Below the pieces are notes generated by a model. That model was not told the DNA's origin. It made no database searches and saw nothing but the letters and a program-made list of their open reading frames with translations. A stretch of 64,000 nucleotides of DNA from Bacillus_BD sp963708895 (GTDB lineage: Bacteria; Bacillota; Bacilli; Bacillales; Cytobacillaceae), in contig CAVPUE010000009.1 in NCBI GenBank assembly GCA_963708895.1, positions 62,001 to 126,000 of the forward strand, in the 5' to 3' direction. Positions within the stretch are counted from its first letter, which is position 1. Each line of letters begins with the position of its first letter. The position numbers and the translations under genes are program-made. This document shows positions 27,645-40,370 of the stretch, one piece after another.

Positions 27645-28993
27645 TTGGAAAATATTTCAGATCTTTGGGATAGCATATTAGCTAATGTTGAGCAGAAGGT
27701 AAGTAAACCCAGCTTTGACACGTGGCTAAAAGCTACTAAAGCCCATTCCCTTCAAGGAGATTCTTTAGTTGTAACGGCTCCTAATGAATTTGCAAGAGAT
27801 TGGCTTGAAGAACGTTATTCGACATTAATCACCGGAGCCTTGTATGAAATTACCGGTGAGGAATTTAGTGTAAAGTTTATTATTCCTCAAAGTGAGTCTG
27901 AAAAGGAAAATGATTTACCCGCTCCTCCAAAGAAGAGAAAAAAGGAGGAAAACCATTCAGAGTTTTACGGGAATCTGTTAAACAAAAAGAATACCTTTGA
28001 TACATTTGTTATTGGTTCCGGGAACCGCTTTGCACATGCAGCTTCACTAGCTGTTGCAGAAGCACCAGCAAAGGCCTATAATCCATTATTTATCTATGGC
28101 GGTGTTGGACTAGGAAAAACCCATCTTATGCATGCAATTGGACATTATGTTTTATCCCATAATCCAAATGCAAAGGTTGTTTATCTTTCATCAGAAAAAT
28201 TTACAAATGAGTTTATTAATTCAATTCGTGATAATACGGCTGAAGAATTTCGCAACAAATATCGTAGTGTAGATATCCTTTTAATAGATGATATTCAATT
28301 TCTCGCTGGAAAAGAATCAACCCAAGAGGAATTTTTCCATACTTTCAATACACTGCACGAAGAAAGTAAACAAATTGTTATTTCTAGTGACCGTCCACCA
28401 AAAGAGATTCCAACTTTAGAGGAACGCTTGCGGTCACGATTTGAATGGGGCCTTAATCACCGATATTACCCCGCCAGATTTAGAAACAAGGATTGCCATT
28501 TTACGCAAAAAGGCAAAAGCGGATGGATTAGATATTCCAAACGAAGTGATGCTTTACATCGCAAATCAAATTGACTCCAATATTCGTGAACTAGAAGGGG
28601 CTTTAATACGTGTTGTTGCTTATTCGTCACTTGTCAATAAAGATATTAATGCTGATTTGGCAGCTGAAGCACTTAAAAGATATTATTCCAAGTTCAAAGC
28701 CAAAAATCATTACGATTCCTGATATTCAACGAGTAGTTGGGGAGCATTATCATATCAAGCTGGAAGACTTCAAAGCGAAGAAACGAACCAAATCGATTGC
28801 CTACCCAAGACAAATTGCTATGTATCTATCAAGAGAATTAACAGATTTGTCTTTGCCAAAAATCGGTGAAGAATTTGGCGGAAGAGATCACACAACAGTT
28901 ATACATGCACATGAAAAAATTGCCAATTTGCTGCAAACAGATACTCAGTTGCAACGGGAGCTTAAAGATATCCATGAGGAATTAAAAGTCTAA
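27645..28993 (+). CDS. dnaA: Chromosomal replication initiator DnaA, frame interrupted twice
   Basis: Start TTG 27645 (ENISDLWDSILANVE), 6 nt after AAGGAGGG. Domain I to about 80, linker II, AAA+ domain III (YGGVGLGKTHLMHAIG, LLIDDIQFLAGKE), domain IV with the signature GGRDHTTVIHAHEKI. Near 28451 one extra base interrupts FEWGL/ITDITPPDL, and near 28676 another interrupts EALK/DIIPSS. With both removed the protein is 448 residues, two more than B. subtilis DnaA. It binds DnaA boxes and opens oriC. Loss would be lethal, so the interruptions are unlikely to reflect a null gene. Confidence 0.95.
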
Positions 28994-29080
28994 AGATATA
29001 GAACGGTGTTTTTTAATAACAAAAAATTAATCACAATGACTTATGAAAATGTGAATAACTTTTCCTTATTCACTCACAGC

Positions 29081-29214
29081 TTATCCACATGTGGACAAAC
29101 TGTATTTCATGGCCTATTTTGCAGTTATCCACATAATCACAGGCCCTACTACTATTACTACTATCTTTTTAAAAAAATAATTAAATATATATATCCAAAA
29201 TTGGAGGATTAAAA
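29081..29214. other. oriC, dnaA-dnaN DnaA boxes and unwinding element
   Basis: Perfect DnaA boxes at 29081 and 29125, and a one-mismatch box at 29090. Next to the last box lies CTACTACTATTACTACTA (29146-29163), an array of DnaA-trio triplets, then an AT-only-like tract (TAAAAAAATAATTAAATAT). This is the box, trio and unwinding order described for the B. subtilis origin. Confidence 0.88.
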
Positions 29215-30352
29215 ATGAGGTTTATCATCCAACGGGATCACTTAGTTCAAAGTGTCCAAGATGTTATGAAGGCAATAACGAGTAGAACAACGATTCCAAT
29301 CCTAACTGGTATTAAAATTGTAGCTTCAGAAGAAGGGGTAACATTAACTGGAAGTGACTCTGATATTTCAATTGAATCCTTTATTCCCAAAGAAGAAGAT
29401 GACAAAGAGATCATAGAAATTAAACAACCAGGTTCAATTGTCTTACAAGCGAGATTTTTTAGCGATATGGTTAAAAAACTCCCATCTGATTTCGTTGAAA
29501 TTGAAGTTCAAAACCATTTACAAACCGTCATTCGTTCTGGAAAATCTGAGTTTAATTTAATTGGTCTTGATGCAGAGGAATATCCACATTTACCCCAAAT
29601 TGAAGAGGAAAATGTTTTTAAGATTCCAACTGATTTACTAAAAGCAATGATTAGACAAACATTCTTTGCAGTGTCCACCTCAGAAACACGCCCCATCTTG
29701 ACAGGTGTAAACTGGAAGGTTGAAAATAACGAATTATACTGTATTGCAACAGATAGCCATCGGTTAGCACTAAGAAAAGCAAAAATTGAAATGGAAACTC
29801 CTGCAAATTACAATGTTGTGATTCCTGGAAAAAGTTTAAATGAATTAAGTAAAATTCTTGCATGACAACAGCGAATCTATTGAAATTGTTATTACAGAAA
29901 ATCAAATCCTATTTAAAGCAAAGCATTTACTATTCTTCTCAAGACTTTTAGAGGGAAATTATCCAGATACGTCTAGGTTAATTCCAAGTGAAAGTAAAAC
30001 GGATATTGTTTTGCATACAAAAGAATTTCTCCATGCCATTGATCGGGCTTCTTTGTTAGCTAGAGAAGGAAAAAATAATGTTGTCAAACTGATAACACTT
30101 CAAGACCAATTGATTGAAATTTCTTCTAATACTCCTGAAGTTGGGAAAGTGGTTGAAGAAATGAAGGGAATTTCAATGGATGGAGAGGAATTGAAAATTT
30201 CCTTTAGTGCCAAATATATGATGGATGCTTTAAGAGCTATCGAAGGGAACGAAATAAAGATTACTTTTACAGGTGCGATGAGACCGTTTGTTATTTATCC
30301 AATCAATGATGATTCCACACTACAGTTAATTTTACCGGTACGAACTTATTAG
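29215..30352 (+). CDS. dnaN: DNA polymerase III beta sliding clamp, frame interrupted once
   Basis: MRFIIQRDHLVQSVQDVMKAI, then TGVNWKVENNELYCIATDSHRLALRK and FFSRLLEGNYPDTSRLIP, ending in the C-terminal LPVRTY. Near 29861 the frame breaks in NELSKIL/DDNSE, where one base must be skipped. The corrected length is 378 residues, identical to B. subtilis DnaN. It forms the ring clamp for PolC. A weak hairpin follows at 30437. Confidence 0.95.
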
Positions 30353-30436
30353 ATGATCATGGCTTTATAAACTCAGTGTGGTATACTCTAAATAACATGA
30401 TATAAATACCTTTACGGGATTTATTTTACTTTTTTG

Positions 30437-30460
30437 AAGCTACCGTTTAAGCGGTGGCTT
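30437..30460 (+). terminator. Weak terminator-like hairpin after dnaN
   Basis: AAGCTACCG and CGGTGGCTT pair over nine positions with one G-T, loop of six. The following bases TTCG are a poor T-run. Confidence 0.35.
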
Positions 30461-30568
30461 TTCGTATGGTATTAAAAATTAACAAAATCAGTTCCGAATT
30501 CCTTTGTATATACTATGGATTTTTAGTAAAATAAAGTATTAGATGTCATTCTTATCGGAGTGAAATGG

Positions 30569-30790
30569 ATGAATACAATCAAAATTGATACAGACTATAT
30601 TACACTTGGTCAATTCCTGAAAGCAGCTGATATTATTTCAACTGGTGGTATGGCCAAATGGTTCTTAAGTGAATATGAAATCATCATCAATGGCGAACAG
30701 GATCAAAGACGTGGAAGAAAACTGCGTGCTGGAGATCAACTAGAGATTGAGGGACATGGTGCTTATATTCTTACTGGTAATGATTCATAG
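30569..30790 (+). CDS. yaaA: S4-domain RNA-binding protein YaaA
   Basis: 73 residues from ATG 30569 (MNTIKIDTDYITLGQFLKAAD), with GGAG eight bases upstream. One S4 domain: GQFLKAADIISTGGMAKWFL and INGEQDQRRGRKLRAGD. It is the conserved small gene between dnaN and recF, linked to ribosome assembly in B. subtilis. Starts the yaaA-recF-remB-gyrB group. Confidence 0.95.
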   Translation: MNTIKIDTDYITLGQFLKAADIISTGGMAKWFLSEYEIIINGEQDQRRGRKLRAGDQLEIEGHGAYILTGNDS

Positions 30791-30866
30791 AATCCTATCA
30801 TTTACCCCTTGATATTCAATAGGATACAGCCTAGCCCTTCGAGATTGGGCTAAAAGGATGAAGCGA

Positions 30867-31985
30867 ATGTTTATTAAAGAATTAATATTAAAAAATTATC
30901 GGAATTATGAACAATTAGAAGTTCAATTTGAAAATAAAGTAAATGTATTTCTTGGTGAAAATGCACATGGCAAAACAAATGTGATGGAGTCGATTTATGT
31001 ATTAGCGTTGGCGAAATCTCATCGAACATCGAATGATAAAGAACTTATTCGCTGGGACCAAGAATATGCTAAAATAGAGGGTAGAGTACAAAAAAATAAC
31101 GGCTCTTTACCTCTCGAACTTACGATCTCCAAAAAAGGGAAAAAGGCCAAGTTTAATCACCTTGAGCAAAGGAAACTTAGTCAATATGTTGGAAATATGA
31201 ATGTAGTGATGTTTGCACCTGAGGATTTATCACTAGTAAAAGGCAGTCCACAAGTAAGACGCCGTTTTATTGATATGGAAATCGGGCAAATTTCCCCTGT
31301 CTATCTTCATGATGTAGGGCAGTTAAATAAAGTTCTTCAACAGAGAAATCATTATTTGAAGCAGCTGCAGACTCAACAACAAAAAGATGAAACCATGCTT
31401 GATATTCTCACAGAACAATTTATTGCTTTAGCAGTAAAAATTATCTCAAAACGGTTTGAGTTCCTTGAATTGTTGCAGCAATGGGCAATACCAATCCATA
31501 AAGGGATATCTCGTGAGTTAGAAGAGTTAAAAATTCAATACAAACCGTCTGTAGAGGTATCAGAAGACCAAGATTTGTCGAAGATGATAAGTATATACGA
31601 ACAAAAATATAGCAAAATGAAACAAAGGGAAATTGAACGTGGAAGTACTCAATTTGGTCCCCAACGAGATGACCTTCTCTTTTATGTAAATGATCGTGAA
31701 GTTCACACTTTTGGATCACAAGGACAGCAGAGAACAACAGCTCTATCCATAAAACTTGCCGAAATTGAATTAATTCATGCTGAAATCGGGGAGTATCCGA
31801 TCCTTTTATTAGATGATGTCCTATCTGAGTTAGATGACTATCGTCAATCACATTTGCTTAACACGATACAAGATAAAGTGCAAACATTTGTGACAACTAC
31901 GAGTGTCGATGGAATAGACCATCAAACATTGAAGGAAGCATCTACATTTCTTGTGAAAAGTGGAACATTACAAAAGATCCAGTGA
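30867..31985 (+). CDS. recF: DNA replication and repair protein RecF
   Basis: 372 residues from ATG 30867 (MFIKELILKNYRNYEQLEV), spaced correctly from AAAGGATG; an ATG nine bases upstream overlaps that site. SMC-like ATPase: Walker A GENAHGKTN, signature near FGSQGQQRT, Walker B PILLLDDVLSELDD. It loads RecA at gapped DNA with RecO and RecR (recR is also in this window). Frame intact. Confidence 0.96.
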   Translation: MFIKELILKNYRNYEQLEVQFENKVNVFLGENAHGKTNVMESIYVLALAKSHRTSNDKELIRWDQEYAKIEGRVQKNNGSLPLELTISKKGKKAKFNHLEQRKLSQYVGNMNVVMFAPEDLSLVKGSPQVRRRFIDMEIGQISPVYLHDVGQLNKVLQQRNHYLKQLQTQQQKDETMLDILTEQFIALAVKIISKRFEFLELLQQWAIPIHKGISRELEELKIQYKPSVEVSEDQDLSKMISIYEQKYSKMKQREIERGSTQFGPQRDDLLFYVNDREVHTFGSQGQQRTTALSIKLAEIELIHAEIGEYPILLLDDVLSELDDYRQSHLLNTIQDKVQTFVTTTSVDGIDHQTLKEASTFLVKSGTLQKIQ

Positions 31986-31994
31986 GGTGACAGA

Positions 31995-32229
31995 GTGTAT
32001 TTAGATTTTGGAGTGGACCATATGATCAAAGCCAATGAAATTATTGCCATTATAGATAAAAAAAGCTTTGAAATCGGCGACAGATACCAATGATTTATTA
32101 AATCATTCAATACATCATCCAAAAGGAACTTTTAAATCGATCATTATCACAAATAATCATATTTATTTTTCCCCATTTGCATCTAGTACATTAATAAAAA
32201 GAATACAAAAGCAGTCCGTGTTAACTTAA
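31995..32229 (+). CDS. remB: Extracellular matrix regulator RemB (YaaB), frame interrupted once
   Basis: GTG 31995 follows GAGGTGACAGA. MYLDFGVDHMIKANEIIAIID reads well, then the frame stops after SFEIGDRYQ. One base removed near 32060-32075 (most simply an A in the run of seven A) lets it continue as SATDTNDLLNHS to ITNNHIYFSPFASSTLIKR and the TAA at 32229. The corrected length is 77 residues, near the 81 of B. subtilis RemB. Regulates biofilm matrix in B. subtilis. Conserved position between recF and gyrB. Confidence 0.8.
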
Positions 32230-32350
32230 GTCGGATAGAGGTATCTTCGCAGGAAGGGCTAGATAGGATATAAATAGACTATTCCTTTAGGAAAGAAAAC
32301 AATAATCGTATGAATTTCATGAAAGTCAAAGGAAAGTGTGGGTGACTGAT

Positions 32351-34278
32351 ATGGCAATAGAGCATAACGATTCTCTGGAGCAATTATATGGTGCCGATCA
32401 AATTCAAGTATTAGAAGGGCTCGAAGCCGTTCGAAAGAGACCTGGTATGTATATTGGTTCAACAAGCGGAAGAGGTCTTCATCATTTAGTTTGGGAAATT
32501 GTAGATAATAGTATTGATGAGGCCTTAGCTGGTTATTGTACTAAAATTCATGTCATCATTGAAAAGGATAATAGTATTACAGTTAAAGATAATGGGCGTG
32601 GGATACCAGTTGGAATCCAGGAAAAGACAGGTCGTCCAGCAGTGGAAGTTATTTTGACGGTACTTCATGCAGGAGGTAAATTTGGCGGAGGCGGATATAA
32701 GGTATCTGGGGGCTTACATGGTGTTGGAGCATCTGTTGTGAATGCCCTTTCCTCTGAACTAGAAGTATATGTCCACCGTGATGGCCATATCCACTATCAA
32801 AAGTATGAAAGAGGAGTTCCGGCTGAGGATATAAAGATTATTGGGGAATCTGAAGAAACAGGAACGACAATCCACTTTAAACCGGATACAGAAATCTTTA
32901 CGGAAACTGACGTCTATGAATATGAATTACTTGCAACGCGAATTCGTGAATTAGCCTTTTTAAATCGCGGCTTATCACTTACGATTGAGGATAAGCGTGA
33001 AGATGGTAAAAAGGCAGAGTATCATTATGAAGGCGGTATTAAATCATATGTTGAACATTTAAACAGAACAAAGGAAGTTCTCCATGAAGAGCCGATTTAT
33101 ATTGAAGGTGAAAAGGATGGAATTTCCGTAGAAGTATCAATGCAATACAATGACAGCTATACAGGCTATATTTATTCATTTGCGAATAATATTCATACAC
33201 ATGAAGGTGGAACACATGAATTTGGTTTTAAAACGGCTCTTACAAGAGTCATTAATGACTATGCTCGTAAAGGTGGTCTAATTAAAGACAGTGATACAAA
33301 TCTCTCTGGTGAAGATGTTCGAGAAGGATTAATCGCAGTCGTGTCTATTAAGCACCCTAACCCTCAGTTTGAAGGACAAACGAAAACAAAGCTTGGAAAT
33401 TCAGAAGTACGAACAATTACAGATTCCCTATTTGCTGAGCACTTAGAGAAGTTTTTATTAGAAAATCCTTCTGTTGCTAAGAAAATTGTTGAAAAGGGAT
33501 TAATGGCCGCAAGAGCTAGAATGGCTGCAAAAAAAGCCCGGGAATTGACGAGACGGAAAAGTGCTTTAGAAGTATCAAGTTTACCCGGGAAATTAGCCGA
33601 TTGTTCTTCAAAGGATCCCTCTATAAGTGAAATATATATTGTTGAGGGTGACTCAGCAGGTGGTTCAGCAAAACAAGGTCGTGACAGACATTTCCAAGCT
33701 ATTTTACCGTTACGGGGTAAAATTCTAAATGTTGAAAAGGCACGTCTTGATCGAATTCTTTCAAACAATGAAGTTCGTGCAATGATAACAGCAGCCGGTA
33801 CAGGTATTGGTGAGGATTTTGATATTTCAAAAGCCAGATATCACAAAATTGTCATTATGACCGATGCCGATGTTGATGGGGCGCATATTCGGACCCTTCT
33901 CCTAACGTTTTTTTATCGTTATATGAGAAAAATCATTGAAGCAGGTTATATTTATATTGCCCAACCGCCTTTGTATAAAGTACAACAAGGTAAAAAAGTG
34001 GAATATGCTTATAATAACAAACAACTTGAGGAAATCATGGCTACCTTACCAGCGACACCCAAACCCAATATTCAGCGATATAAAGGACTAGGTGAAATGA
34101 ATCCGGAACAGCTTTGGGAAACAACCATGAATCCGGAAAATCGGACCCTTCTACAAGTGAGTCTTGATGATGCCATAGAAGCGGATGAAACATTTGAAAT
34201 GCTGATGGGTGAAAAAGTAGAGCCCGTCGTCTGTTCATTGAAGAAAATGCCATGTATGTGAAGAATTTAGATATTTAA
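32351..34278 (+). CDS. gyrB: DNA gyrase subunit B, frame interrupted near the 3' end
   Basis: Start ATG 32351 (MAIEHNDSLEQLYGADQI). GHKL ATPase (EIVDNSIDEALAGY, DNGRGIPVG, GGKFGGGGYKVSGGLHGVG), transducer, then TOPRIM (EGDSAGGSAKQGRDR, DADVDGAHIRTLLLT). Near 34220 one C appears missing in the C-run; re-reading CCC then CGT gives VEPRRLFIEENAMYVKNLDI, the conserved end, stopping at 34278. The corrected length is 642 residues. Works with GyrA to introduce negative supercoils. Confidence 0.95.
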
Positions 34279-34530
34279 AGAATAGTTAGATTCGGAACCC
34301 CTTCCGAATATAACAAGATAGAATTTTAGATAATTTCGAGATAGCCCCTAGGTTATAGATTTACAAACGACGTATACGATAATCTAGAAACTTTCAATTT
34401 TAAGAACTAGGTTTTAGTTGTTTAAAATCTTCATTACCTTGGGGTGATTCTCTTTTTATAAATTATTAAAAACGAAATAAAAGTGTTACCCAGAAACGAT
34501 CGAAGTCGTTTCAATAAGGGAGGTTTATAA

Positions 34531-37129
34531 ATGGCTGATTCTCCACAGTCTAACGTTAAAGAAATCAATATTAGTCAGGAAATGCGAAGCTCCTTCTTAG
34601 ATTATGCTATGAGCGTTATCGTATCTCGTGCACTTCCAGATGTAAGGGATGGATTAAAGCCAGTTCATCGCCGTGTATTATATGCTATGCATGACCTTGG
34701 AATCCATTCAGATAAGCCTTTTAAAAAGTCAGCCCGTATCGTCGGCGACGTTATTGGTAAATATCATCCACATGGTGACCAAGCTGTTTATGAAACAATG
34801 GTAAGGATGGCACAGGATTTTAACCAACGTTATTTGCTAGTTGATGGTCATGGGAACTTTGGTTCTGTCGATGGTGACTCAGCGGCAGCGATGCGTTATA
34901 CAGAAGCCCGTATGTCTAAAATCTCAATGGAATTATTACGCGACATCAATAAAGATACCATTGATTATCAAGATAACTATGATGGTGAGGAAAGAGAACC
35001 AGTTGTCTTACCAGCACGGTTTCCTAACCTTTTAGTGAACGGTACATCAGGAATTGCGGTAGGGATGGCAACCAATATACCACCGCATCATTTAGGTGAG
35101 GTCATTGATGGTGTTCTTGCGATAAGTCGTGACCCGGAAATTACCATTCAAGAACTAATGGATATTATTCCAGGTCCTGATTTTCCTACAGGTGCCATGA
35201 TTCTAGGCCGAAGTGGGATTCGTAAAGCCTACGAAACAGGACGGGGTTCGATAAAGGTACGTGCGAAAGCAGAAATACAACAGAAATCAAACGGAAAAGA
35301 AGTTATTATTGTTCATGAAATTCCTTACCAAGTGAATAAAGCTAGACTGATTGAAAGAATTGCTGAACTTGTAAGGGAAAAGAAAATCGAAGGAATTTCA
35401 GATCTTCGAGATGAGTCAGATCGTCAAGGGATGCGGATTGTTATTGAGGTCCGTAAAGACGCCAATGCCAATGTTCTTCTTAATAACCTTTATAAGCAAA
35501 CGGCCTTACAGACAACGTTTGGTGTAAACACTTTGGCGCTTGTAAATGGTGAGCCTAAAGTATTGAGTTTAAAGGAATGTCTCGTTCATTATTTAGACCA
35601 TCAAAGAGTCATTATTAGAAGAAGAACAGAATTTGAGTTGCGAAAAGCAGAAGCAAGAGCTCATATTTTAGAAGGGTTACGAATTGCCCTTGATCATATT
35701 GATGAAATTATTACCTTAATCCGTGGCTCTAGAACAACCGATATCGCGCGCGAGGGATTAATGACAACATTTAGTCTTTCTGAGAAACAAGCGCAGGCGA
35801 TTCTAGATATGCGTCTTCAACGTCTAACTGGTTTAGAACGAGACAAAATTGAAGATGAGTATCAGGAACTTGTTAAGTTAATTGCTGAATTAAAAGCGAT
35901 ATTAGCTGATAATGAAAAAATACTTGAGATTATTCGTGAAGAGCTAACAGAAATCAAAGAACGTTTTAGTGATGAAAGAAGAACTGAAATCATTGCAGGT
36001 GGAATTGAGGATATTGAAGATGAAGATTTAATTCCACGAAGAAAATATCGTTATTACGTTAACACATAATGGCTATATTAAACGACTTCCTGCTTCAACC
36101 TATCGCTCGCAAAAACGTGGAGGTCGTGGCGTACAAGGAATGGGTACAAATGAGGATGACTTTGTCGAACATTTAATTAGTCTTTCAACCCATGATACGG
36201 TTCTTTTCTTTACGAATAAAGGGAAAGTATATCGTTCAAGAGGTTATGAAATTCCTGAGTTTAGCCGTACGGCAAAGGGACTTCCGATTATTAATCTTCT
36301 TGGAATTGAAAAAGATGAATGGATTAATACGATTATTCCAGTTGCAGAGTTCGAGGATGATTGGTATTTATTCTTTACGACGAAACATGGTATTTCGAAG
36401 CGTTCACCTATTTCCTCCTTTATGCATATTCGGACCAGTGGATTAATTGCTGTGAATTTAAGAGAAGACGATGAATTAATCTCTGTTCGTTTAACAGATG
36501 GCACAAAGGATATGATTATCGGAACAAAAAATGGATTGTTAATTCGATTTGACGAAACGGATGTTCGTTCTATGGGTAGAACAGCGACTGGAGTAAAAGG
36601 AATTACTCTTGGTCAAGACGATGAAGTAATCGGAATGGAAGTACTTGAAGAAGGCTCTGATATTCTGATTGTCACCCATAATGGATATGGAAAACGCACT
36701 CCAGAACATGAATACCGTGTACAAAATCGAGGCGGTAAAGGGATCAAAACATGTAATATTACAGAAAAGACAGGTACCCTAGTTGGTATGAAGGTTGTAA
36801 ATGGCGAAGAAGATATTATGCTTATTACTACAGGTGGTATCCTTATTCGTATGGATGTTCATGATATATCAACTCTTGGTAGAAATACACAAGGTGTTAG
36901 ATTGATTCGACTGAATGGCGAGGATGAATTTGTCGCAACAGTAGCGAAAGTTGAAAAGGAAGAGCCAGAAGACGAAGTTGATATTGACGATGAGGACGGC
37001 GCAGAATTAAATATTGAATCAGAGGCAGTTGTAGACGATGAAAATGTTATACAAACTGAAGAAGATCAAGCTGAAGACTCGGAAAATGTAGATGAACAAC
37101 AAGAAAACGATGAAGATAATGATGAATGA
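34531..37129 (+). CDS. gyrA: DNA gyrase subunit A, frame interrupted once; long acidic tail
   Basis: ATG 34531 after AAGGGAGG. Winged-helix region with the catalytic Tyr in AAMRYTEARMSKI, coiled coil, then a C-terminal beta-pinwheel with the GyrA-box QKRGGRGVQG. Near 36043 one base is in excess (IPR/ENIVITLTHNGYIKRLP); after correction the protein has 865 residues, about 44 more than B. subtilis GyrA. The excess is a tail of roughly 55 residues made almost wholly of Asp, Glu, Asn and Gln. It cuts and reseals DNA in gyrase. A strong terminator follows. Confidence 0.95.
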
Positions 37130-37130
37130 T

Positions 37131-37167
37131 AAAAAAGAAGTGCTACTTTTGTAGTGCTTCTTTTTTT
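37131..37167 (+). terminator. Terminator of gyrA
   Basis: GAAGTGCTAC and GTAGTGCTTC form a 10-bp stem with a 4-nt loop, then seven T residues. Confidence 0.93.
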
Positions 37168-37236
37168 AGACTATTGAAGTTAATGTAGTTTTGAAGGTAA
37201 AATAAGGTAAATAATATTTTTTGAAGGTGAAAATAT

Positions 37237-38328
37237 ATGCGTGTTAAAACAATGGATCTTATAGAAGGTTGTATTTTATCTGAAGATGTTTACAGTAGGA
37301 CAAGTAGACCAATTGTAAAGGAAAATACAGTATTAACAAATGAGTTAATAGAAGTATTAAAATTATTTTTAATAGCAAACGTTGATGTAAATCATACTCT
37401 TGTGACAGGGGAAACTTTTAACCCTTCAGAGATTTTAATAGATGTAAACAATGCTAAAAGTGGATCTTTACATGTACAAGAAAAAAAAGAGTTTACGACC
37501 CTATTTTTAGAAGCAACACAGCAGTACAAAGCACATTTTAAATTATGGCAATCCGGTTTACCCATTGATATTTCTAAAATAAGAACGATTCTATTACAAT
37601 TATTAAAGGAAACTCAAGAAAAACCTTCACAAATATTCTATCTTCACCATTTGTCCACTAAGGAAGAATATCTATATCAACACGCATTAGCAGTTGGACT
37701 CCTATGCGGATTTATAGCTAAACAACTAAAGTATACGCAAGGTGATATCGTTCAAGCTGCATTAGCGGGTCTATTGGCCGATTGCGGTATGGCTAAAGTA
37801 CAATCGAGTATTATACAAAAAAGAGCAGCTCTTACGCATAATGAATTTAGAGAAATAAAAAATCACATAAATTATAGTTATCAAATGGTTCAACATATCC
37901 CATCTTTAAAAGAAGGAGCAAAAGTAGCTATTTTTCAACATCATGAACGACTTGACGGAAGTGGCTATCCTATGGGCATAAAAAGCAATAAAATTCACCC
38001 TATTGCTCAAATAATTGCAGTTGCGGATACTTACCATGCCATGACATCTGAAAGGATGTATAGAAAGAAACAATCGCCATTTAGGGTTCTTGAATTAATG
38101 CTACAAGATCAATTTGGACAATTTGATATTTCAGCATTAAATGCTCTTTGTTCAGAAATTGCTAATTTCTCAAAAGGTAGCCAAATTAAACTTTCCAATG
38201 GTCAGCTTGGGGAAGTATTATTCATTACAGAAAAATCGCCTACAAGACCTTTAATAAAACTGAATCATACGGGCGAGATCCTTAATTTAGAGAAGTTCAG
38301 GGAATTATATGTAGAGGAAATTATATAA
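37237..38328 (+). CDS. HD-GYP-type protein with a changed HD dyad
   Basis: 363 residues, ATG with GAAGGTG upstream. The C-terminal half is an HD-GYP domain: H149 in YQHALAVGLL, H210, HHERLDGSGYP at 235-245, ADTYHAMTSERMYR at 263-275. The expected HD of the second metal motif is AD (LADCGM, residues 180-185), so the metal-ligand His is missing. HD-GYP enzymes usually degrade cyclic dinucleotides; this one may be catalytically weak or use other ligands. The first 90 residues resemble the N-terminal region of HD-GYP proteins without a receiver domain. Located between gyrA and the rRNA operon. Confidence 0.85.
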   Translation: MRVKTMDLIEGCILSEDVYSRTSRPIVKENTVLTNELIEVLKLFLIANVDVNHTLVTGETFNPSEILIDVNNAKSGSLHVQEKKEFTTLFLEATQQYKAHFKLWQSGLPIDISKIRTILLQLLKETQEKPSQIFYLHHLSTKEEYLYQHALAVGLLCGFIAKQLKYTQGDIVQAALAGLLADCGMAKVQSSIIQKRAALTHNEFREIKNHINYSYQMVQHIPSLKEGAKVAIFQHHERLDGSGYPMGIKSNKIHPIAQIIAVADTYHAMTSERMYRKKQSPFRVLELMLQDQFGQFDISALNALCSEIANFSKGSQIKLSNGQLGEVLFITEKSPTRPLIKLNHTGEILNLEKFRELYVEEII

Positions 38329-38469
38329 GGATACGATATTTGCTTATTAGCCCGTTTAGATCTTGATATAACTTTTCAAATAAACATTGCCTTAGTTGAG
38401 TCAAATTGTTAAACTAATTGGGTTCATTAAGAAAATATCGTTTTTATTTTAAAAAAGTAAAATATATTG

Positions 38470-38498
38470 TTGACTTCCGAATTTGTGAGTGGTATATT
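38470..38498 (+). promoter_or_regulatory. rrn promoter, first operon
   Basis: TTGACT and TATATT with a 17-bp spacer; the -10 flank and downstream sequence match those of P2 at the second operon. A boxA-like TGCTCTTTGAAAAC follows at about 38527. The remainder of the 302-bp gap before the 16S gene shows no gene. Confidence 0.8.
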
Positions 38499-38630
38499 AT
38501 AAAAGTCGCTTACGAACGACGCAAATTGCTCTTTGAAAACTAAACAACAAACGTCAACGTTTATTATAGTTACTATATGTAACAAAACTAGTTGTTTTAA
38601 ACAACAAATTTTTATGAGCTATTCAAACAC

Positions 38631-40191
<1,561 letters not shown>

Positions 40192-40281
40192 TAACGGAAC
40201 ATCTCTTATGAGATGAGTTGACTGTTTGTTGTTTAGTTTTGATGGAGTAATTCTAACTTCATAGAAGATAATCCGTTATAG

Positions 40282-40358
<77 letters not shown>

Positions 40359-40370
40359 TAACCTATTTAC

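Noticed and set aside
33580..33593. TTTACCCGGGAAAT in gyrB resembles a Noc-binding site
   Set aside because: Two mismatches from ATTTCCCGGGAAAT and inside conserved coding sequence; a single weak hit could be chance.
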